From assembly GCA_026120185.1 (NCBI GenBank), contig JANUWF010002207.1, positions 1,674,001 to 1,738,000 on the forward strand: a DNA stretch of 64,000 bases, in the 5' to 3' direction. Positions within the stretch are counted from its first letter, which is position 1. The number at the start of each line of letters is the position of its first letter. Below are positions 1 to 11,127 of the stretch, in pieces. The notes below the pieces were generated by a model that did no database searches, had not been told where the DNA came from, and saw nothing but the letters and a program-made list of their open reading frames with translations. This DNA comes from Voacanga thouarsii. Lineage: Eukaryota > Streptophyta > Magnoliopsida > Gentianales > Apocynaceae. Both the position numbers and the translations under genes were made by a program.

Positions 1-49
1 AAATAACCTCAAATAACTAGGAAAAATATTACTAATTTAGACCCTATCA
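1..49 (-). repeat. E1 3' LTR, first 49 bases
   Basis: On the minus strand it starts TGATAGGGTC and matches the start of the 5' LTR ending at 7326 nearly base for base. The rest of the LTR lies left of the window. Confidence 0.85.
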
Positions 50-64
50 TATTCCCCCACACTT
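50..64 (-). other. E1 polypurine tract
   Basis: On the minus strand it reads AAGTGTGGGGGAATA directly before the LTR start TGATAGGG, the expected place for plus-strand priming. It is preceded by a GAGGACAAGCAAAGAGCT block that recurs before the tracts of E2, E3 and E5. Confidence 0.85.
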
Positions 65-1884
65 AGCTCTTTGCTTGTCCTCAAGGAAAGTATCAAAGAC
101 AAGTAAGAAAAAAAAAAACGAGTTTTCAAAGAATCACTCAAATCAATTCCAAAATGATATCTCCAATGCTCTCTTCATTTAAGAACATAAAACACATGCT
201 ACTACATCTTTTGCAACAAATGTAAGACTTGTATAATTGAATAGTGACTTAGTAGAACCATCCCAATACTTAACAACATTCTCAAACCAATGGAAAGAAT
301 TTAGTTCAAAAACAATATATATTCCATAAGCTTACTTTTTATACACTCTTTCCACTAACCTGAGACATATCATGATTCTACATATGTCAAGTAGGACTTT
401 CAAGCTTGTAATATATAGCTAGAGGCTTGTATTATGGCTTGTCAAACGAATGATATAGGAGAATAAAATATCAAAAAGATGAGACTTCGCAAGAAAAGGA
501 TAATCAAGAAATTCCAAACTCCTCTTGCTCTCCTATTCCAAAATCAATCCAAACGCATAACCTTGTATAGCAATTATAGCATAGGTCAAGCAAATCTTGC
601 ATTACCATAACTCATTCTCAAATCATCAATAATTCTTTCACAAGATCATTCAAATTTTTATCAGTGGTGCCAAGAAATTGATGTGGACTTATGTTTTTCA
701 GAAATTCCTACAGCTCAACCACCATTCTTCTTGTGATCTTTCTTTTCTTTCCCTTTCACTTTTTTCTTTTCTTCCTTTTTTTTTTCTTTGTTTCAAATGC
801 TGCTGTTATTTGTTTCACAATTTTTTCTTTTTCCATCTTTTCTTAGTAGCTTTTTTGTTTTCATTTCTTGTTTTTAATCTTTCTCTTCTCTTTCTTCTCT
901 TTCTCTTCCCAGCTCAACACAACTATTGATGCATGACTGAAAGTAAGAAGTCATAATCTTTTCACAAGTATTCTTCCTCAACATTCTCCTAAATGTGCTT
1001 TTATCCATCCAGAGCAATCAAAGATTTGGAATATAAATCAAACTCTTAGATAGAAGAAATGGACAAATTATGATAATGGGTTCTAAGAAAGAAATTAACA
1101 ATTTAAGCTCAAAATAGGCACTAGGGATAACATCAAATAAGTAGGCTTGAAATGCTTAAACTATCTAAAAAAGGCCTATTACTGTCATCCCTAAGTTAAA
1201 TCATGAATGTGTTTTCTATTTCGCCTCGAAAGGTATTCAAGTAAGTTCTAGAATGCTCAATGAATTTTAGTGTAAAAATAGGTTTAAGAACAATGTAAAG
1301 CATATGATCAAGAACTACTTAGTCCAAGTGCGTGCAAAAAGTCATGCATAAGTCATAAATGTTATGGAACATATGCTCTATGATCTATCATAAAGACATA
1401 CATTAAAAATACAACTTGAAATCTCAAAGAAAATCAGAAAATTTTTGTTTTTTTTTTAAATTTTCTCACAAAGTATAAATGAATGATGCATAGAAGAATG
1501 ATCAATCTAACCACTCCCCCACACTTAAACTGGACATTGTCCTCAATGGCCAAATAAATAGAATAAGGAAGAAACAATGCCATGGGACCAAAAAATATAA
1601 AGGAGAAGAGATAAGAAAGATAATACTTCCATTCATTGTGCAATCTTCTGTACAAGAGTTGAATTCCTGAAGAAGGATGCATTGGCAAAGTACCTAAAAA
1701 GAAAAATACAAAAGAGCACACCAAAGCATAACAACTAGAAAAGAAAAATAAACAAAAATGAAAGAACGAAAATAGTACAAAAAGAAAAGAAAAGTACATA
1801 GCCAAAAAGAAAAATGACGTGAAAATATAAAGGAAAAAGAACAAAACGAAAGTGACAAGTAGGGGTATATGTAGAATAAGCAAC
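65..1884 (-). other. E1 3' noncoding region with an internal polypurine-like tract
   Basis: No coding sequence is convincing here; the reading frames are T-rich low complexity. The first 1.4 kb is similar along its length to the E3 region 9411-10807. A second tract, AAGTGTGGGGGAGT, lies at 1513-1526 on the minus strand, preceded by a GAGGACAATGTCC block. The same internal tract recurs in E3 and E5. Confidence 0.6.
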
Positions 1885-3037
1885 TCAATCTGTCCCATCA
1901 TCATCATTAGGTGCGGATGTGCCCTCACCACCTTGTTGCCTGAGAAAATGCTGGCGCCACTCAGCCCATTGCTGCTCCATAATATCTTGCCTCTGGGCTA
2001 TATCGTCGATGGAGCCCTGTATGTGTAGCAGCATCTTAGTCTGCTGGGCTAACTGTCCAAGCACTGCAGTCTCAAAGTCAGTCTTGGGTTGGGACTGGAA
2101 CTACTTGCTTGTGCTCGTGATGGTGGTGGTGGGTGCTCCTTCTCCACAGGTACTGGCCTAACTTGACCAGGATACTTGACCTCATGGGGTGCCACCCACT
2201 TTTTTAGCTCCTGGTTATACTTGTACCGACAACTCATCGTGGCTGCTCTATAACCGTATCATGCTTAGTTCTAGCCTCTATCAATTCTCTCTCAGTGCTA
2301 ATACTAAAGTCTCTCAGAATTTTCATGATGTCTAAGGGAAAGAAGAATGCTTTGGTAGAAAGATGGTGATGAATCACATTCTTAACAGATTTGTATAATC
2401 AATGGAGTAAGGGGGATAGGTAAGGTATTCATCATCCTATACAAGATATATGTATCAATAAGTCATATTTCATTGAAACCACAGGCACAGGGTACAACAT
2501 TAAACCTAAACATGTAGAGTAGAGCCCTAAAGTTGGCAGCAAGGTCATTGTTCGAATAAAAATTATTCGCATGGAAAGCATGGTGCTTGTACAACCCTAG
2601 GGTGGGTCTAGTCCCACTGGCATCCCAATTAGGGTCAAAAAGATCTTTTGATTATTGGAATCTATCCCTTGCCAAGTATCATCTATATAAACCTGGATGA
2701 GAGTAGCTAAGTGATTTTGGGTGATGATAATGGGGGTACCCTTTACCCTCGTCTCTATGTGTAGAAAGTGCTTAATACCCTTGTCAACCATGTTGGCATA
2801 GAATTCATTAATGAGCACTGGGCAACAATTCCCTTTTAGCTGTAGAATAGGTCCCCATCTTAGCCTCCTAAATATCATTCCATGTTTGAGGGCACGGGAA
2901 GCTCTCCTATTATACCACTCCTCACATAATAGATCTATGAACTCAGCTGGTCTAAAGAACAAGGGATTTATAGATGAAACGGCTGAGGAAGAGAAGGCTC
3001 TCGGCCTTTTGGAGGGTTCACCCCGTGCTCTAGACAT
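1885..3037 (-). pseudogene. E1 ORF2: broken 'putative plant transposon protein' (PF20167-like)
   Basis: The frame starts at an ATG at 3037 (MSRARGEPSKRP) and runs to 2597, followed by at least two frame changes. The C-terminal part ends at 1885 with an acidic tail ending DDDGTD after a Gln-rich, probably coiled-coil stretch (LGQLAQQTKMLLHIQG). The middle has the family hallmarks: a Trp/Pro segment, then NEFYANM, then a G-rich VKGTPIIIT strand followed by a domain-length helical region. Proteins of this kind are encoded by plant LTR elements of Athila/Tat and large-derivative types; their role is not known. It lies downstream of gag and of a TATA-like site at 3921-3930. The family call is by recognition of pattern only. 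Confidence 0.6.
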
Positions 3038-4156
3038 GTTGTTAAGTAAGTGGTGGTGAAAATAGGAGGATAAAATGAATAAGCTCAAAGAATTAAAAAT
3101 GGTGTAACTCCCCGTTTCAAACGCAATACACAATGCCCTCCTAACTCTCAATGAACTCACAACAACAATGCCCAAAGTCCTTCAACGTATGTCACACTCT
3201 CAACAACAACCAATTCAATCTCCTTCAAGCAATTCAACACAACCAGCAAGAATACATATAAAGCTCACAATAAAATATTAATGTGTTGAACAACTCCAAT
3301 GGCTTTTGAATGTGCAAACATGATCATGTGAATAAAGGCATCATCATGGCATTAGAATGAACAAGTGGAAAACAATTTAAGGCCAATGTGCATCGCTACT
3401 CAATCATTATAATAACCATAATCCTATCCTTAAGCATATGCATAAACTCCCTAATGATTATGTAAATGAATCAAGTAGCCAAGCATCATTAACTCATCAT
3501 AAATCTAAAGTTATGAAGCTCAAGAGTTATTTCACAAGGCAAGAGAACATGAAAACTCCCAATTTTTGGCCAAAAAAATACCCAAATTTTGACAAATTCG
3601 TCGACAACATTTTAACCATGGGAATTCAATAAAAATCATGCCTTTGTGCTCTCATATGCATGGGCAACCAAAAGATGCAATCTTTTTTCAGAAATTCGAG
3701 CCCTTTACATGCTAATTGAAGTTTGGTTTATTGTGAAAAATGGAAGATTTAAAGACTTTTGATCCGTAGGAGAAACAAAAGAAAGGTAGATTGATGTTGT
3801 AAAAGTATTTGGGAGATGAAAAATCAAATCTTGAGGAGTTTGGAAGGTGAAGCCAGTGTGGGTTAGAGAGGATTTGAGAGGGATTTGGAGAGTTTGAAAG
3901 AAAAATTAGCCAAAATGGCCTATTTTATATGTCTTGCCCGACAGGAGCCGGCGCCGGTCCTAGTCCTAGCGGGCGCCGACTGCATTCTGTCCGGCCTTCA
4001 ACTTTTTTTTTCAGCAAGAAAAAAAATGATGAACACACAATTTTGATGAATAATGCACTTTAATTCATGAAAAAGAATGAAACAAAATGACAAAAATAAA
4101 ATTTGTTCCCAATCCCAAAATTGAAAGTAAAAATGACTTCAATGTTTTCCACGGCT
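3038..4156 (-). other. E1 spacer between gag and ORF2
   Basis: No coding sequence seen. It holds a GC-rich palindrome cassette and a TATA-like box (3921-3995), followed in the minus direction by a pyrimidine-rich stretch of CTCTCC and CCAAACTCC words that resembles a plant 5' untranslated region. Confidence 0.45.
3921..3995 (-). promoter_or_regulatory. Possible internal promoter in E1 ahead of ORF2
   Basis: On the minus strand a GC-rich block with GGGCGCC (3971-3977) and the palindrome CCGGCGCCGG (3948-3957) is followed by ATATAAAATA (3921-3930). The same combination of palindrome and TATA box is found in the LTRs of E1, E3, E5 and E7. It lies about 900 bases upstream of the ORF2 start at 3037. 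Transcription from here is inferred, not shown. Confidence 0.4.
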
Positions 4157-5515
4157 TTAATCCCGTGGATTTTCTTCAGTGTTTCCTAGCAATGTCCCGA
4201 CTTGACAATCCCCCAGTAGTTTGGCCAGTTGACCAATTTGGTTTTCCAAGTTATGCATGAAGGCCTCTAAGTTCCTTATTGTAGCATCGACCCCTTAGAA
4301 CTTAGTCTCCGTTGTACTTACCAATTGGCTAATCAAGTCTTCCAATAGTAGCTTAGAAGGTGCTGCATTGTTGTTCATGGGAGGTTGGTTCCTTTAATTT
4401 CCTCCAAAATTTAAAGAACCCTACCTAGGTTGGTTTCCATTGCTCCAAGAGAAATTTGAGTGATTTCGCCAACCAGGATTGTAAGTAGAGCTATAAGGGT
4501 TGTTACCTGGATAGACATTACCGGCAAAGGCCGCTTGTTCCGTGGTTTCCTAGAGTGAACCCATATTTTGACACTCATGATTTTGGTGTCGTTCTCCACA
4601 GAAATCACAACTTACATTTAATACCTGGCCTTGAGGCATCACCATTTGTTCCCATCTTCTGAGTTAAGGTGTCTACCTTAGCTTCCAAAACTGCCACAGC
4701 ATCCACTTTGTGCACTCCTTGCACACGAGCTCTAGACCTTGTACTTCCCCAAGAATAGTTATTAGAAACTAAGTTTTCAATATCGAATACTTGTTTCGGG
4801 GTCATATGATTGATAGAACCCCCTGCGGAAGAGTCCACCACTTGGCGTGTTGCGAAAGTAAGGCCATTCAAGAAGATGAGCATCTGCATTCCTAGCTCAA
4901 ATCTATAGTGTGGGCATTTTCTTAACATCTTCATGAATCTCTCCCAACTTTCATACAATGGCTCAGAATCTAAGTGTTGGAAGGCAAAGATCTCATTTCT
5001 ATGTTTGGCTATCCCAGCTGGAGGGAAATATTTGGTAAGAAATTTTTCCGCTAGGGCATTCCAAGTAGTGATGAAACCTGTAGGTAAAGACTTTAACCAT
5101 TATTTGGCTCTATCTCTCAGAGAAAAAGGAAAAAGTCTTAACTTTATGGCATCCTCAGACACACCATTCATTTTAAACGTATCACAAATCTCAAGGAAAT
5201 TAGCTAGATGGGTGTTGGGATCTTCTTTAGGTAGCCCATCAAATTGGACCATGTTTTAGACCATCTAGATAATATTAGCTTTATCTCAAAATTATTTGCA
5301 TCCACCTTAGGCCTAGTGATACTCGAGCCTGTGCCCGAGATTGCAGGTTTCACAAAGTCATCCATAACCCTCCTGTTTTTTCCAACATTATTATTTTGAG
5401 CAGCACCCATGTCTACGATAAAGTTCCTTTGGATTGTTCAGCAGATCTTTGACAGTTTCCTTTCAATCTCAGGATCAAAATTGACTATCCCGCCTTCAGA
5501 TTTTTGGGTCACGCG
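4157..5515 (-). pseudogene. gag: E1 gag, broken (Athila/Tat type)
   Basis: Capsid-type Retrotrans_gag sequence split over frames by several stops and shifts. Recognisable parts in order on the minus strand: an N-terminal DPEIERKLSKIC segment near 5470; ANNFEIK near 5290; the core LYESWERFMKMLRKCPH near 4950; the SAGGSINHMTP segment near 4810; a remnant of the zinc knuckle around 4590, now read in a different frame; a coiled-coil-like NLENQIGQLAKLL segment near 4230; and a stop at 4157. The family protein packages the element RNA in cytoplasmic particles. It starts about 250 bases after the primer site. No protease or pol follows. Confidence 0.75.
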
Positions 5516-5759
5516 CCAAGGATAACACCTAAAAAAACAAGAAACAAGTTAGTTAATAGAATTCATGATTAAAACAAAATAAAAAGTTAGTCAAAGTTAA
5601 TAAGTAAGATTACAAGGGAATACAAAAGATACATAGGATACAAAAGATGACACCTTTTTGTGAAAAGAACAATTGTACATAAGTACATATTTACATATTT
5701 GCATATTTACATATTTACATAGTTAAATCAACAAAATCCAAGCTTTCATGATATTGTTG

Positions 5760-5778
5760 TTCCCTGGCAATGGTGCCA
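5760..5778 (-). other. E1 primer binding site (tRNA-Asp-like)
   Basis: Minus strand TGGCACCATTGCCAGGGAA, six bases after the LTR end. It resembles the 3' end of plant tRNA-Asp (TGGCGCCGTTGCCGGGGA), the usual primer of Athila/Tat elements, with several transitions. Confidence 0.75.
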
Positions 5779-6771
5779 AAAACTTGATATGTTTTGAATT
5801 TGGGTATAAAAATATATAAAATAAGAACATTCCTAATTAAGTTTAAATTAAAACGTTAACCTCAAATTACACATATGAGCAAGCATACTCATCATTAACA
5901 TACCGTAAGGTTTAAACGAGCGTTCATCCTCCAGGAATAAGTATGCATTAATTACTTTTCTTTAATTATTTAACCGACTCAATAAAGTGAAAAAGAAATA
6001 AAACGGAAAATAAAATAAAATAAAAGAATATATACACATGTCAAGGATGAAAAATTATCTAACTTAAACCATTATTTTGACAGATATGATCTTAAAGTAT
6101 TCAATCATTATCATAACTAATTATTCTCTTGGCATCATAAAGGATTAAGATAGATTCACTTCTTTTCCAATCCATGAAATCACTATCTTCTGGACAAATT
6201 AGCATTACATATCCTGTCTCAACTAATTCACCCAAAAGACGCATTAAACACATTCCTTGATTAAATTTCCAGAACCTGGCAAACTTAAAGTATGAAATTA
6301 ACCAATGAATCCATATCCTGGTAGACATCAATTAACCTATAATTACCTAGTTCTTAGCAATTAACCCCTTTGTCCAAGCAAGTTAAGAGATAACAAATAT
6401 GAAATTAATGAATTGAACCTACCATCCACCCCTTTGTCCAAGTAAGTTAATGGAAAGAAACAACCAACCAATCTCGTAATAAGCACAAGTAATTAAATAC
6501 CAAGAAGAAAAATCAATTAATCACATGATCAAACTAACTCTAAAAATCATGAATACCTAAAATAATGTCAAATTGTAATAAAATAATTAACACATCATTG
6601 TTCAAGAAAAAGAAAACAAAGTAAAAGAAAGCACTTATAGACAAGCCTCCTTCTTCTTCCTTTGAAGACGTTCTTGCACAATCCTCCATGATTTGAAGAA
6701 TTTCTCATTTGATTTGAATGATTTTCTGTTTAGATCTATGAATTCTCTCATTTCTCTTGTGTTTTTTAATC

Positions 6772-6779
6772 TATTTATA
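6772..6779 (-). promoter_or_regulatory. E1 LTR TATA box
   Basis: Minus strand TATAAATA within GCGTATAAATAGAT, about 550 bases after the LTR start and 130 bases downstream of the GC-rich cassette. Confidence 0.6.
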
Positions 6780-6904
6780 CGCTTAGGAAGTGCTTAAACT
6801 CGTTGGTATAGGGTTCTTAGCAGAGTCGAAGTAGGAAGATACTAAAATTTTGTAGATTACCAAAAATCGCGCGCAAAAATCAAAACTCCGCCTTATCCTC
6901 AGAG

Positions 6905-7165
6905 CGCAACCGGTGCTGCCTTGGCTGCTGGAGCTGGCGCCGGTTATGTTCTATTTCTTCATTTATTCGCTAATTTTTCCTTGATTTCAATCCAATGTTT
7001 TCAGAGTATACCCAGCGCCACCTTGGCTGCTGGAGCCGGTGCCGGTTCAATTCTGTTTCGGGCATTTACTGATTTTTTATGTCGTCTTGAAGTACGTGCC
7101 AATAGTGCATGGTCGGCGGCAGTTCCTCTGCCTTGGCCGGCACCGCCTATGTTCTGTTTTGCAAT
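6905..7165 (-). repeat. E1 U3 cassette of GC-rich palindromic units
   Basis: Three units of roughly 110 bases, each with two GC-rich half sites of the type CCGGTGCTGCC and GGCGCCGG separated by CTTGGCTGCTGGAG-like sequence, then a T-rich spacer with TTCTGTTT. The surrounding DNA is AT-rich, so the cassette stands out in composition. Similar cassettes lie at 13560-13725, 19085-19325, 46795-47035, 47835-47982 and 54590-54732. Confidence 0.6.
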
Positions 7166-7326
7166 GTTTTTGCATTACTTTACTTCTAAAATCTGAAATA
7201 ATGCACAAAATACCTTTCTAAAGGTAAAATCTCAAATATGAAGAAATATGGCTAGTTATTTAACCAAATGTATCACAAAATAACCTCAAATAACTAGGAA
7301 AGATATGACTAATTTAGGCCCTATCA

Positions 7327-8036
7327 TGCGGAGTGAAAAGTATGAGTGAAATTTTCCTTCGGTTTGTTAAAAAAAAAAATGAGTGGAAAGATTTATCTAT
7401 TTTATTGAAAGAGAATGCTCATTCTATTTGAAAAGAATACTTATCTCACTTTGACACAATGCTTATAGGGGCCAATATGGTTAGTGGAAAGAGAAAAATA
7501 AATAAATAAAGAACTCCACCTCCTTGAGGTCAAAGCTTGAAAAGCAAAGAAAATGAATGACTATAAGGGGGCTAATACAGTTAGTGAATAGGAATCCACT
7601 TTCTTGAGGCTATCAATTCCCTATGTCATTTAAAAAAAAGAGTGTTGAAAGAAACATTGAAAAAAAAAACTGAGTGTTTCCTTATTTTACTACATAAAGG
7701 TATGAAAATTTGATTCTATAAGTTTTGAATTGGTTGAACAACTTGACTCGTATGATTTATGTTATCTATGTCTTGACTTGATAGATGAAATAATTTTCAT
7801 AGACTAAAGTATAAACTTGTTTAACTTAATTTTGAGGGTCTTGATATGTTTAATTTAATGAATGAGTTTACAAAGATTTTTTATAAAGGGTTGAATGAAT
7901 TATAAATTTATATATAATGTCGAAAAAGAAATTATGACTTTGTTATGGATGAATTAGAGAAGAGGTAATTTGTTTTGTGTGCTCTATTTTAAGTACTTTG
8001 GTTAAGGCCAAGCAAAGATTCAAATGTGGGGGAATA
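7327..8036 (+). mobile_element. E2 3' interior fragment and polypurine tract
   Basis: Noncoding 3' part of a plus-strand Athila/Tat-type element. It ends GGTTAAGGCCAAGCAAAG, then AATGTGGGGGAATA (about 8023-8036), directly before the LTR start at 8037. E1 borders it on the left and has probably cut it off from the rest of E2. Confidence 0.65.
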
Positions 8037-9396
8037 TGATAAGGCCTAAATTTACATATATTTTCCTAGTTATTTGAGAATATTTTGTGATACTTTTGAT
8101 AGAATAACTAGTCATATTCCTTCCTATTTGATATTTCACTTATAGAAATATTTTTCTGTGATTTTACATGGAAATAGGTGAATTTGGGATTAATTGGAGA
8201 TATTTTCAGTGAATACCCGACAACAGGTCAATGAGATTAACCTGGTGCCGGGCCAAGTTTGGAGAAAGAACAAAACATAGTAGGAAAAAAAAAAAGAAAA
8301 ATAGAGAAGACTAAATTGGATATTGGAAAATAAGAAAGAAAAGAAAACAACAAGTGCAATCCTAGGACGGATGCATTACATTGTTTGGAGGTTTCAACAA
8401 AGGAGCCGCGACTCAACAAGAAGACAAAGAAAAGGAAAAAAAAAAAAAAAGGCTCCGTGTTTTATGGTTACTAAACAAAAAAACAAACAAAAGGAAAAAA
8501 AAGAAGGCAGCCTTGGGAGGATGTGTTACACCCTTGGGAGGATGCGACAAGACTATCGGCTTGGGCGGCTCGGCTAAGCCATGGATAACCAAAAAACAAA
8601 AAGAGATTGGCTCGGCTGAGCTGGTTTTAGTAAAAGAAAACAAGAACGGACTTTGTGGCTTGATTGTGCAGCTCGGTGTAATACTCTTCAGCTGCTCGGC
8701 AGGAAGAAAAAAATGGTCGCGGCTCAGTCTTCAGCAAAATGGCTCACATATGGCTTGGAAGGCTTCAGTCAGCTTCAATGAAAAGGAAAAGGAAAGAATG
8801 GATTATGTGGCTTGGGCCTGGCTCAGTTCTTTGTGGCTTCAGCAAAGAAAAGGAAATTGCAGCTCAGTGCAATCAAGTCGGTGATTTCCATAGAATGTGT
8901 ATAGAATTTTAGAATTCGGATAGGAAATTACTTCTTCTCTATTTTAAATTTGAAGGAAATCTGTAAGGTAATAAATATTCTCATTCATGTATTTAATAGG
9001 TGTACAATATGGATCATTAGAAAAAAAATTTAGAGTGCACAACCATTAATATTTTCTCTAGAGAAATCATTCAAAGAGCATTGATTTGGGAGGAGCTTTC
9101 ATTGGAAATTGAAAGGCTTTTCTTTGAGTACTTATCTCGTTCTTTTGTTTTCTTTTTTTGACCAATTATGTGTTTAATTATTTAATTGTACTTGGATATT
9201 ATTCTTGGATTTATGATTTTGAATTTCTAGATCAATTGATTGTTTTCCTTGGTATTTGATTACTTGATTTTATTTTATAGGTTGATAGAATTAAATTTAT
9301 ATCTAATGGACTTGATAAGTGAAGTTAGATTAAATTTAATTTAGTCAATTCTATATATTTGTTATTTTAACTGGATCGGGAAAGAAGGTTGAGAAC
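8037..9396 (+). repeat. E2 3' LTR, first part
   Basis: Starts TGATAAGGCCTAAATTT after a polypurine tract. The first 200 bases align with the E1 and E3 LTR starts read in the opposite orientation. A short GC-rich site, CTGGTGCCGGGCC, lies near 8240. From 8510 to 8880 the word GGCTCGG or GGCTCAG recurs many times. Interrupted at about 9396 by E3 and resumed at 13903. Confidence 0.75.
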
Positions 9397-11127
9397 ATTC
9401 CCCCACACTTAGCTCTTTGCTTGTCCTCAACCAAAGACAAGTAGAAAAACACAAGTTTTCACAAAATCACTTAATCAATTTCAAAATAATATTTCCAATG
9501 CTTTCATTATTCAAGAAAAGAAAATATATGCTACTATACCTTTTATAACAAATGCAAGACTTGTGTAAGTGAAGAATGACTAGTAGAACCGTCCCAACAT
9601 TTAACATCATTCTCAAACTATTGGAAAGAATTTAGTTTAAAGAAAATATGTGTTCCATAAGCTTACTTTTCATACACTCTCTCCACTAATCCGAGACATA
9701 TCATGATTCTACTTAGGTTAAGTAGGACTTTTAAGCTTGTAATGTAAGGCTAAAGGGTTTGTAATGTTTCTTGTCAAACGAATGATATATCAAAAATCAA
9801 ATATCAAAGAAGATGAGAGTTTGCAAGAAAAGGATAAACAAAATGTGCTAATAAATTCCAGACTTTTCTTGCTCTCCTATCACAAAATCAATCAAAAACC
9901 CATAACCTTGTATAGCAATCATAGTACAATTCAAGCAAAGCATGCATTCTTTTCATCAATAATTCTTCACCTCATCAATCATATTGCACAAGATCATCAA
10001 AATTTTAGCAATTTTTATTCTAGTTCAACCACATTCTTCCTGTGCTCTTCTTTTCATTTTCTTTCAGCTTTTCTTTTCTTTTTCTCTTTAGCTTTTCTTT
10101 TTAGATGCTGCTTTTGTTTGTTTCTCAATTTTTTTCTTTCAACATTTTCTAGCAGCCTTTTGTTTTTCTCAATTTTTCTTCTTCCTCTTTTCTCTTTCCC
10201 AACTCAACACATGATGCATGACTAAAAGCAACAAGTCATGACATTTACACAAGCATTTTCCCTCATATTTCTTCTACTTGTACTTTTATCTATCAAGAGC
10301 AATCAAAGATTTGGAAGGTAAATCAAACTCTCAAGAAGAAGTAATGGACAAAGTATGAAAATAGATTTAAGAAAGAACTTAACAATTTAGGCTTAAAATA
10401 GGCACTAGGGATAATATAAAATAGGTAGGCTTGAAAATCTCAAACTATCCAAAGAAGGCCTATTACTGTCATTCCTAAGTTAAATCATAAATGTCTTTCT
10501 CATTTTGCCTCGAGAGGTATTCAGGTAAGTTCTAGAATACTCAATGAATTTTAGCAGAAAAACAGGTTTAAGAACAATGTAAAGCATTTGATCAAGAACT
10601 ACTTAGTCCAAGTGCGTGCAAAAAGTCATGCATAAGCCACATATGATATAAAACATATGCTCTATGATCTAGCACAAAGACATGCATTGACAATACATCT
10701 TGAAAGCTAAAAAAAAAAAAAATCAGAAATATTTTGAAAATTTTGCTCAAAAGGTTCAAAGAAGAATTTCAAGAAGAATGAAACATTGAAGAATTCCCAT
10801 TCTAACCACTCCCCCACACTTCAACTAGACATTGTCCTTAATGGCCAAACAAATAAAGCAAGAAAATATTGCCACGAGACCAAAAATAAAGGGGAAAAAA
10901 GAAGAAAGAGAATACTTCCATCTCATTGTGCATTCTCCTTCAAAAGAGTTGAATTCTAGTAAAAAGGAGCATTGTTGAAGTACCTAAAAAGAAAAATACA
11001 CAAAAGAAACACACCAAAGCATAAAAACTAGAAAAGAAAAAATAAGCAAAAAGTAAAGAAAATAGTATGAAAAAGAAAAACATATAGTTCAAAAGAAAAA
11101 TCCTAACAAAACAAATAAAGACACAAC
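9397..11127 (-). other. E3 3' noncoding region with three polypurine-like tracts
   Basis: Terminal tract AAGTGTGGGGGAAT at 9397-9410. Two internal tracts with GTGTGGGGGAG lie at 10808-10821 and 11130-11142. The reading frames here are F/L-rich low complexity and not credible genes. Confidence 0.6.

Larger units (their letters stand above)
1..7326 (-). mobile_element. E1: Athila/Tat-type LTR retrotransposon lacking pol (left end outside window)
   Basis: Read on the minus strand the order is 5' LTR (7326 to 5785), primer binding site, gag remnant, an internal promoter-like stretch, a plant-transposon-protein ORF, a polypurine tract (64 to 50) and the start of the 3' LTR (49 to 1, cut by the window edge). 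LTR ends are TGATAGGG and CATATCA. The primer site resembles tRNA-Asp, as known for Athila/Tat elements. I see no protease, reverse transcriptase or integrase in the 5.7 kb interior, so it is probably non-autonomous. Both ORFs are broken. The LTR and 3' noncoding region resemble those of E3. Confidence 0.88.
5785..7326 (-). repeat. E1 5' LTR
   Basis: About 1.54 kb, TGATAGGG at the start (7326) and CATATCA at the end (5785). It contains a GC-rich cassette (6905-7165), a TATA box (6772-6779) and the PBS directly beyond its end. No protein is encoded. Confidence 0.88.

Noticed and set aside
678..929. Phe/Leu-rich open frames (also 9764-10225 plus and 1434-1931, 10940-11188 minus)
   Set aside because: They come from T-rich stretches in noncoding parts of E1 and E3 and have no conserved residues between the copies.
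5204..5410. Short minus-strand frame as a separate gene
   Set aside because: It is the N-terminal part of the broken E1 gag before a frame shift.
8381..8884. 167-codon plus-strand open frame in the E2 LTR
   Set aside because: Lys-rich low complexity from A-runs, lies wholly inside an LTR, and has no similarity to anything I recognise.
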